Source of the DNA: an uncultured Oscillospiraceae bacterium
GTDB taxonomy: Bacteria; Bacillota; Clostridia; Oscillospirales; Acutalibacteraceae
DNA length: 20,470 nt
Reading direction: 5' to 3'
Assembly (NCBI GenBank): GCA_900549945.1
Contig: URQJ01000015.1
Location: 1 to 20,470, forward strand
Below the pieces are notes generated by a model. It searched no databases. It saw only the letters and a list, made by a program, of their open reading frames with translations, and had not been told where the DNA came from. The position numbers and the translations under genes were made by a program. Numbering within the stretch: the stretch's first letter is position 1; the number at the start of each line of letters is the position of its first letter. This document shows positions 14,835-20,470 of the stretch, one piece after another.

Positions 14835-16298
14835 ATGATTACAGAAATGCGGCTGGTTCCGGTCACGGCGGATTCCCATCCGTTCGCATCGGCACAGTTC
14901 CACTGCAGGCTGTCGGAAATCGGCTATACGGAGGAGGAATACTTCCTCTCGGGCACGGCGAATGTCTATGAGGAGGGCGAAAATAACCGCCCGGAAATTA
15001 TTTTCCGGGACGCCCCGTACACGACGCGCGTCCTGATCCGCCGGCCGGCCGACAAGAGCCGGTTCAGCGGCAACGTGGTGGTCGAGGTGCTCAACGCCAC
15101 AGCGATGATGGACATCGACCGCATGTGGGTGAACAGCTGGAAGCATTTTACCCGCAGCGGCGACGTTTACGTCGGCATCACAAGCAAGGGGCACGTGGTC
15201 GATGCCCTCAAGCGCTTCGACCCCGCGCGCTATGCGCCGATCAGCTGGGCGAACCCCATGCCGGAGCGGGCGATTCCGCCCTTTGCCAAGGGGCCGTTCC
15301 CGTTCCTCGCGCAGTATGAATCCGGCCTGTTCTGGGACATGCAGGTGGAGCTCGCGCGGCTCCTGCGGTCGGAGGATGCGAAGAACCCGCTGGCCGGCTG
15401 GGGAAAGCGCTATCTGTACCTTACCGGCTGGTCCCAGTCCGGCAGCTATCTGTGCCGCATCGTGAAATCCTTTGCATATCTGCCGGAAAACACCGGAAAC
15501 GGCCCGCTGTTCGACGGCTATCTGGCGGCGGGCTGCCGGGCGGACGTGGCGCCGATGAATGCCTACGAGGCGCCGAAAACGAACATCATGCACTGCGACG
15601 GATGGCCGGCAGGCAGCGTCATGGGCGCGCGAGAGCCGTACATCAATATCAACACGGAGAGCGAGAACCGTGTCGCGAACTGGATCGGGGACAGCGACCA
15701 GCCCGACTTCAAATTCAGAACCTACCAGATCCCGGCCTCCAGCCACGACTCGCGGTACAGCTTGATCGACTACTATGCCGGGCAGGGGCAGGCGGACTGC
15801 AAACGCATCGGCATGGAGCTCGGCTGGCGGGGCTGTGAGGGCGAGCCGCTCGGGAATCCCTTCGAGCTCGTGTTCAACGCTGCGTTCCGCAATCTGTACG
15901 CTTGGGTGCGCGGCGGCGTCCCCGCGCCGCATGCGCCGCGGATCGAGACGGAATACACCGATGCGGCGCACGCCGATACGCTTGGCGCGTGGCTGCGCAA
16001 TAAGACGGACTGCTTCGGAAACGCGCTTGGCGGCATCCGCACGCCCGGCATCGACTGCCCGGCCGGCGTGTATTCGAGCGACAGCAGGACGGCGGACGGC
16101 GGCTGGCAGCTTTTGTTCGGGCAGTTCGTGCCATTCCCGGCGGAAAAGCTGAAGACGATGTACGGCTCCGCGCAGCAGTACAGGGCGCTGGTGGAGCAGC
16201 GGGCTGACGAGATGATCGCGCAGGGCTTCCTCGTGCCGGAGGACCGCGCGGAGATGATCGAGGCCACCGTGCAGATCGCAGTCCGCTGCGGCCTGTAG
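14835..16298 (+). CDS. Alpha/beta hydrolase domain protein, Abhydrolase_10 type (paralogue 2)
   Basis: 487 residues, RBS AGGAGG at 14821-14826. By eye more than half of the residues are identical to the enzyme at 8387 over the full length, including the start MITEM, the elbow GWSQSG with Ser200 at the same residue number, NTESEN, and the histidine block SSHDS (His304). Differences are concentrated around residues 150-165 and 240-260 (for example NAYEAPKTNIMHCDG here against NAYEPFGTPFQRG there), which may shape the substrate pocket. No signal peptide, so it acts on imported material. It sits directly behind the permeases, which ties its substrate to what the transporter carries. An esterase role is likely from the fold; the actual ester is unknown. 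Confidence 0.87.
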   Translation: MITEMRLVPVTADSHPFASAQFHCRLSEIGYTEEEYFLSGTANVYEEGENNRPEIIFRDAPYTTRVLIRRPADKSRFSGNVVVEVLNATAMMDIDRMWVNSWKHFTRSGDVYVGITSKGHVVDALKRFDPARYAPISWANPMPERAIPPFAKGPFPFLAQYESGLFWDMQVELARLLRSEDAKNPLAGWGKRYLYLTGWSQSGSYLCRIVKSFAYLPENTGNGPLFDGYLAAGCRADVAPMNAYEAPKTNIMHCDGWPAGSVMGAREPYININTESENRVANWIGDSDQPDFKFRTYQIPASSHDSRYSLIDYYAGQGQADCKRIGMELGWRGCEGEPLGNPFELVFNAAFRNLYAWVRGGVPAPHAPRIETEYTDAAHADTLGAWLRNKTDCFGNALGGIRTPGIDCPAGVYSSDSRTADGGWQLLFGQFVPFPAEKLKTMYGSAQQYRALVEQRADEMIAQGFLVPEDRAEMIEATVQIAVRCGL

Positions 16299-16365
16299 GC
16301 CCGGCAAAGGCGGCGTGTCCGGCCCGCAGAAAAAACACAAGGCAAGGGAAAAAACAGGAAAATAT

Positions 16366-17418
16366 ATGAAAGTCAACATCAAAACAATCAGTAAAATGAC
16401 GGGCGTTTCCCCGGCAACGGTGTCGAACGCTTTGAACAACCGCAAGGGGGTCAGCCGGGAAACGGCGGAGCGGATTCAGGCCGTCGCGCGGGAATTCGGC
16501 TATTTCGACGGCGCGCGGATCGAGACGATCAACTTCGTCATCTATAAGCGGGACGGCAAAATCGTGACCGACACGCCGTTCTTTACAGCGCTGATCGCGG
16601 GCGTTGAGGCGGAGGCGCGGGCCGCTGGCTATAAAACGGTCATCTGCAATTTGGATTACCGGGAGCCGGATTTCTTCGCGGTGCGCGACCAGATTCTGAA
16701 CGATTCGAGCTCGGCGATCCTCCTGCTCGCGACCGAGATGCAGGAGGAAGACATCAAGCCGTTTTCGTCGTCCCTCGCGCCGATCGTCGTGCTGGACAGC
16801 TGGTTCGAGGACATGACCTTCGATTCCGTTTTGATCAGCAACACGGATTCGGTTTGCAGCGCCGTAAGGGGGCTGATCGCCCGCGGGCACAAAAAAATCG
16901 GCTACCTGTGCGGCAGCACGCGGATCAAGAACTTTTTCTACCGCGAGGAGGGCTACCGGCGGGCCATGGCCGGCGCAGGGCTGGAGGCGGACCCGAAATT
17001 CTGCTTCCCGCTCACGCCCGACATGGAGGGCGCCTATGCGGACATGCTGTTTCTGCTTGAAAACGGCATAGAAATGCCGACCGCCTTTTTTGCCGACAAC
17101 GACATGGTCGCCTTGGGGGCGATGCGGGCGTTTCGGGAGTACGGCTACGCTGTGCCGGACGATATTTCGGTCGTCGGCTTCGACGACCTGCCGTTCGGCG
17201 CGGTGTCGTACCCGCCGCTGAGCACGATTCAGGTGCCGAAGGAGGAGATGGGCAGAACCGCGGTGCGCCGGCTGATCGAGATCATCCGGAACCCAGCGGG
17301 CGTTAAGATGAAAATACAGGTCTGCAATACATATATCGAGCGCGGCAGCGTCCGCAATCTGAACGACGGGGAAGCGGGCGGCGTACCGGTGCAGACGGCG
17401 GCGGACCGCGCTGAGTGA
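16366..17418 (+). CDS. LacI-family transcriptional regulator inside the second operon
   Basis: 350 residues from the ATG at 16366 (AGGAA at 16356-16360); an in-frame ATG at 16315 would add 17 basic residues in front of the normal LacI start and is less likely. Helix-turn-helix IKTISKMTGVSPATVSNALN at residues 5-24, hinge region with REFGYFDG, then the effector domain ending VVGFDDLPFGAVSYPPLSTI and QVPKEEMGRTAVRRLIEII, all standard for the family. It is not a close copy of the LacI protein at 9966. Lying within the operon, it can regulate by feedback, and a second sensor may report a later pathway intermediate. Ligand not predictable. Confidence 0.93.
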   Translation: MKVNIKTISKMTGVSPATVSNALNNRKGVSRETAERIQAVAREFGYFDGARIETINFVIYKRDGKIVTDTPFFTALIAGVEAEARAAGYKTVICNLDYREPDFFAVRDQILNDSSSAILLLATEMQEEDIKPFSSSLAPIVVLDSWFEDMTFDSVLISNTDSVCSAVRGLIARGHKKIGYLCGSTRIKNFFYREEGYRRAMAGAGLEADPKFCFPLTPDMEGAYADMLFLLENGIEMPTAFFADNDMVALGAMRAFREYGYAVPDDISVVGFDDLPFGAVSYPPLSTIQVPKEEMGRTAVRRLIEIIRNPAGVKMKIQVCNTYIERGSVRNLNDGEAGGVPVQTAADRAE

Positions 17419-17431
17419 GCCGCTCCGCGGC
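17419..17431 (+). other. Small perfect hairpin right after the LacI stop codon
   Basis: GCCGC (17419-17423), TCC loop, GCGGC (17427-17431). It begins at the base after the TGA and has no T-run. It may act as a minor mRNA processing or stability element between the regulator and the enzyme genes; nothing more can be said. Confidence 0.3.
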
Positions 17432-17469
17432 AAGCCGTAAAAGGTCTAGAGAGAAAGGAAGAGACGACG

Positions 17470-18873
17470 ATGAAAAAAACGATCAGGCTGGGATACGCCC
17501 CCACGCGGCGCAGCATCTTCAGTGCGCCGGACGCCGTAAAGTACAGAAATCTCACGGCGGACCGGCTGCGGGAAATGGGCGTCGATTTTGTAGACATCGA
17601 CGACATCAATGCCGAGGGGCTGCTGTACAGCGAGGACGACCGGCTGCGAATCCTCGAAAAATTTAAGGCCGAGAAGGTCGACGGTCTGCTGCTGGCGCAC
17701 TGCAATTTCGGCACGGAGTACCTCTGCGCGCGGCTCGCGAAGGAGCTCGGCGTGCCGGTGCTCTTGTGGGGCCCGCTCGACGAGCGCCCTGAGCCGGACG
17801 GCGTGCGCCTGCGCGACACCCAGTGCGGCCTGTTTGCGACGGGCAAGGTGCTGCGCCGGTTCGGCGTGCCCTTTACCTACCTGACGAACTGCCGGCTGAA
17901 CGACCCGGTCTTTGAACGCGGCGTGCGCGATTTCCTCGCGGTGTGCAATGTGGTCCGGACCTTCCGGCACATTCGGATTTTGCAGATCGGGCCGCGCCCG
18001 TTTGATTTCTGGTCCACGATGTGCAACGAGGGCGAGCTGCTCGAAAAATTCGGCGTGGAGCTCGCGCCGGTGCCGCTGCCGGAGCTGACGGCGGAGGTCA
18101 GGCGCGCCATCGAAGAAGGGGACGCGGTGCGGGAGACGATCGCGTACTGCCGGGAGAATATGGAAATCCGGATCACAGACGAGCAGCTTCAAAACGTGGC
18201 GGGGCTTGCCGTCGCGATGGAGCGCCTGATCGAAAAATACCACTGCAATGCGGGCGCGATCCAGTGCTGGAACGCCTTGCAGGGCGAGCTCGGCATCATG
18301 CCCTGCGCGGCGAACTCGCTTTTGAATGAAAAGGGCATCCCGATCGTCTGCGAGACGGATATCCACGGCGCGATCACGGCGCTTTTGGCCGAGGCCGCGG
18401 CGATGGGCGAAACGCGCTCCTTCTTTGCGGATTGGACGATCCGCCACCCGGACGTCGAGAACGGCGAGCTCTTGCAGCACTGCGGCCCGTGGCCGATCTC
18501 TGTCGCGTCGTGCAAGCCGTGCATCACGTATCCGCTCGCGTTCGACTACCCCGGCGCGATCACCGCCGAGGCCAAGCACGGGAACGTGACGCTCTGCCGC
18601 TTCGACGGGGACAACGGCGACTACAGCCTGCTGCTCGGCAGCGCGAGGGGGATCGACGGCCCGAAGGGCATGGGCACCTACCTTTGGGTCGAGGTGGAAA
18701 ATATCAAGCGGCTCGAGGCAAAGCTTGTTGAGGGGCCGTATATCCACCACTGTGTGGGCATCCACAAGGATATCGTGCCGGTGCTGTATGAGGCCTGCAA
18801 GTACATCGGCGTCACGCCTGATTTATACGACGACAACGAGGAAGAGATCAAGGCGTATCTGAGGGGGGAATAA
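17470..18873 (+). CDS. L-fucose/L-arabinose isomerase-family protein (aldose-ketose isomerase)
   Basis: 467 residues, RBS AAAGGAAG at 17455-17462. The N-terminal two-thirds have the Rossmann-like layout of FucI/AraA proteins (RLGYAPTRRSIF, KVDGLLLAHCNFGTEY, PVLLWGPLDERPE). The expected metal/catalytic residues are Glu295 and Asp297 in VCETDIHGAI, with His426/His427/His432 in YIHHCVGIHKDIV; in FucI the Mn2+ is held by a Glu, an Asp and a His. The protein is shorter than true FucI (~590) and close to AraA and uncharacterised family members (~450-500). It would convert an aldose to a ketose in the cytoplasm. The two transketolase subunits follow at once (1 base gap), which makes its product, after phosphorylation, a likely transketolase donor. 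Actual sugar unknown. Confidence 0.85.
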   Translation: MKKTIRLGYAPTRRSIFSAPDAVKYRNLTADRLREMGVDFVDIDDINAEGLLYSEDDRLRILEKFKAEKVDGLLLAHCNFGTEYLCARLAKELGVPVLLWGPLDERPEPDGVRLRDTQCGLFATGKVLRRFGVPFTYLTNCRLNDPVFERGVRDFLAVCNVVRTFRHIRILQIGPRPFDFWSTMCNEGELLEKFGVELAPVPLPELTAEVRRAIEEGDAVRETIAYCRENMEIRITDEQLQNVAGLAVAMERLIEKYHCNAGAIQCWNALQGELGIMPCAANSLLNEKGIPIVCETDIHGAITALLAEAAAMGETRSFFADWTIRHPDVENGELLQHCGPWPISVASCKPCITYPLAFDYPGAITAEAKHGNVTLCRFDGDNGDYSLLLGSARGIDGPKGMGTYLWVEVENIKRLEAKLVEGPYIHHCVGIHKDIVPVLYEACKYIGVTPDLYDDNEEEIKAYLRGE

Positions 18874-18874
18874 C

Positions 18875-19702
18875 ATGGGGCTTCAGGCAAAATCGTTCGC
18901 CCTGCGCCGGGACATTCTCGACATGGTGTACCGGGCCAAAACGGGGCACATCGGCGGGGACTTCAGCGTGTGCGATATTTTGAACGTGCTCTATAACGCG
19001 GTGATGGATATCACGCCGGAGAACTTCCCATCTCAGGACCGCGACCATTTTATTTTGAGCAAGGGACATTCCGTGGAGGCGTTGTACGCGGTGCTCTGCG
19101 ACAAGGGCTTTTTCCCGCGGGAGGATCTTCTGACCGTGTCGCAGTTTCAGAGCCGCTACATCGGCCACCCGAACAATAAGGTGAACGGCATCGAGATGAA
19201 CTCCGGCTCGCTCGGGCACGGGCTGTCCGTCGGCGTGGGCATGGCGCTCGCCATGCAGCGGGACGGCAAAAAGCACCGCGTTTACGTCGTCATGGGTGAC
19301 GGCGAGCTGGCGGAGGGCTCCGTGTGGGAGGGCGCGATGGCGGCGGGCCACTACAGGCTCTCGAACCTCTGCGCTGTGGTGGACCGCAACGGCCTGCAGA
19401 TCTCCGGCACGACGGAGGCGGTCATGCGGCAGGAAAGCCAGCGCGACCGTTGGAAATCGTTCGGCTGGAACGTACTTTCCGCTGCCGGAAACGATACGGC
19501 GGCGCTGAAGGCCGCATTTGACGCGGCGAAGCAGTGCACGGATAAGCCGACGGTCATTCTGGCCGAGACGGTAAAGGGCTGCGGCGTATCGTTCATGGAA
19601 AATCAGGCGGGCTGGCACCACCGCGTTCCGACCGAAACGGAATACGCGGCCGCGGCGGCCGAGCTTGAGGTGAAGAGAAAGGAGGCGGAGAGCCGTGAAT
19701 AA
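18875..19702 (+). CDS. Transketolase, N-terminal (thiamine-diphosphate-binding) subunit
   Basis: 275 residues, the usual size of the first half of split transketolases (~270-285). The early motif HIGGDFSVCDILNVLY and KGHSVEALYAVL are typical. The ThDP/Mg2+ motif runs from GDG at residues 141-143 to Asn172 (GDGELAEGS...VVDRNG). Conserved GSLGHGLSVGVGMALA precedes it. It needs the C-terminal subunit encoded next, whose GTG start overlaps this gene by 8 bp, so both are made in equal amount. A housekeeping pentose-phosphate role is possible, but the location in a substrate-specific operon suggests a dedicated enzyme that moves a two-carbon unit from the ketose phosphate of this pathway. RBS GAGGGGGGA lies at the end of the upstream gene. 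Confidence 0.93.
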   Translation: MGLQAKSFALRRDILDMVYRAKTGHIGGDFSVCDILNVLYNAVMDITPENFPSQDRDHFILSKGHSVEALYAVLCDKGFFPREDLLTVSQFQSRYIGHPNNKVNGIEMNSGSLGHGLSVGVGMALAMQRDGKKHRVYVVMGDGELAEGSVWEGAMAAGHYRLSNLCAVVDRNGLQISGTTEAVMRQESQRDRWKSFGWNVLSAAGNDTAALKAAFDAAKQCTDKPTVILAETVKGCGVSFMENQAGWHHRVPTETEYAAAAAELEVKRKEAESRE

Positions 19703-20470
19703 AATTGCAAACCGGCAGGTGATCTGCGAGGTGCTTTTGGAGCACGCGGCGAAGGATCGGGACATCACGGTGCTGTGCAGCGACTCCCGCGGCTCCGCCT
19801 CGCTCGCGCCGTTCGCCGAAAAATTCCCGACGCAGTTTGTGGAGATGGGCATTGCGGAGCAGAGCCTTGTTTCCACGGCGGCAGGCATGGCGCGGGTCGG
19901 CAAAAAAGCGTTTGCGGCTTCGCCGGCCTGCTTCCTCTCCACGCGGAGCATGGAGCAGGTGAAGGTGGACGTGGCCTATTCCCATACCAACGTCAAGCTG
20001 ATCGGTATTTCCGGCGGCATCAGCTACGGGGCGCTGGGCATGACGCACCACAGTGCGCAGGATATCGCGGCGCTCGCGTCGATTCCGGGCCTGCGGGTGT
20101 ACCTGCCGAGCGACCGGCATCTGACCCGCGCGCTCATGGAGGCGCTTTTGAAGGATTCTGAGCCGGCCTATATCCGCACGGGGCGCAACCCTGTGGAGGA
20201 CGTGTACACGGCGGAGACACTGGATTTCGCGCTCGACCGGGCAGTCACCGTCCGCGAGGGCGGCGACGTCACGATCATCGCGTGCGGCGAGCTGGTGCGC
20301 CCTGCCTTGGATGCCGCTGCGCTGCTCGAAAAGCGCGGGATCTCCGCGCGCGTGCTCGATATGTACTGCGTCAAGCCCATCGACCGCGCGGCGGTTCTGC
20401 GGGCCGCGGCGGAGACAAAGGGCATCGTCACGGTGGAGGAGCACGGCAAAATCGGCGGCATGGGCGCGAT
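19695..20470 (+). CDS. Transketolase, C-terminal (pyrimidine-binding) subunit, partial
   Basis: Starts at GTG (19695) with AAAGGAGG at 19678-19685, 9 bases upstream, and runs off the window after 258 codons of the usual ~310. The start NKIANRQVICEVLLEHAAKD, the catalytic-glutamate motif MGIAEQSLVSTAAGMA (Glu55), and HHSAQDIAALASIPGLRVYL with RTGRNPVED are characteristic of the transketolase/DXS second half. The later part VIACGELVRPALDAAALL and VTVEEHGKIGGMG belongs to the C-terminal transketolase domain. It completes the active site with the subunit at 18875. The frame has no stop up to the last base. There is no ATG near the true start, so a search for ATG-only frames would miss this gene. 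Confidence 0.93.
   Translation, partial: MNKIANRQVICEVLLEHAAKDRDITVLCSDSRGSASLAPFAEKFPTQFVEMGIAEQSLVSTAAGMARVGKKAFAASPACFLSTRSMEQVKVDVAYSHTNVKLIGISGGISYGALGMTHHSAQDIAALASIPGLRVYLPSDRHLTRALMEALLKDSEPAYIRTGRNPVEDVYTAETLDFALDRAVTVREGGDVTIIACGELVRPALDAAALLEKRGISARVLDMYCVKPIDRAAVLRAAAETKGIVTVEEHGKIGGMGA

Noticed and set aside
16315..16365. 17-residue extension of the internal LacI protein
   Set aside because: LacI proteins normally begin a few residues before the helix-turn-helix; the shorter start fits and has AGGAA upstream.
14769..17433. Long - strand frames of 558 and 519 codons
   Set aside because: Shadows of the Abhydrolase_10 and LacI genes; low-complexity basic composition and no recognisable domain.
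17446..18765. 439-codon - strand frame opposite the isomerase gene
   Set aside because: The + strand frame has clear FucI/AraA-family motifs and an RBS; the antisense frame has no domain.
1..20470. CRISPR array, tRNA/rRNA genes, insertion sequences or phage integration sites
   Set aside because: No regular direct repeats with spacers, no tRNA-like cloverleaf noticed, no transposase or integrase motifs in any real frame.

Overview
The window looks like the chromosome of a GC-rich, low-to-moderately characterised member of Bacillota (Clostridia), probably a carbohydrate-fermenting gut or rumen type. The reasons are strong AGGAGG-type ribosome binding sites, TTGACA/TATAAT-like promoters in AT-rich islands, LplA/LplB/LplC-type sugar ABC transporters without a dedicated ATPase gene, an AraC/YesN-type regulator, and a transketolase split into two subunits. 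The lineage is an inference. There are no RNA genes, insertion sequences, CRISPR arrays or phage genes that I can see.

Region 1 (1-6730, + strand) is a transport-and-hydrolysis unit. It starts with the C-terminal part of an AraC-type regulator. Then come a large lipoprotein solute-binding protein, a two-tier stem-loop, two CUT1-type permeases, an apparently cytoplasmic DUF5060/apiosidase-like (DUF4038) glycoside hydrolase, and an overlapping AEC-family transporter. The simplest reading is that a glycoside is imported intact, cut inside the cell, and a small organic acid or similar product is moved by the AEC carrier.

Region 2 (6730-9965) holds an alpha/beta hydrolase on the - strand and, divergently, a larger alpha/beta hydrolase of the Abhydrolase_10 type on the + strand. 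Between them lie back-to-back sigma70-type promoters (TTGACA-17-TACTAT and TTGACA-17-TAAAAT), a near-palindromic operator candidate and a long GC-rich structured leader. Strong terminators sit on both outer sides (6775-6851 and 9861-9898).

Region 3 (9966-20470) is the largest unit. A LacI-family repressor (- strand) is divergent from a long + strand operon: solute-binding lipoprotein (DUF3502 type), two permeases, a second Abhydrolase_10 enzyme that is a clear paralogue of the one in region 2, a second LacI regulator, an L-fucose/L-arabinose isomerase-family enzyme, and the two halves of a transketolase (the second half runs off the window and begins at GTG). Both divergent control regions carry many copies of the heptamer ACTAAAA, which suggests one regulator for regions 2 and 3.

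Taken together, the window suggests uptake of an acylated sugar or glycoside, cytoplasmic ester cleavage by three unsecreted alpha/beta hydrolases, isomerisation of the released aldose, and a transketolase step. The sugar kinase expected between isomerase and transketolase is not in the window. The exact substrate is unknown. Apiose/apulose and sulfosugar (sulfoquinovose) pathways are two precedents for a sugar-specific split transketolase, but neither is proven here.
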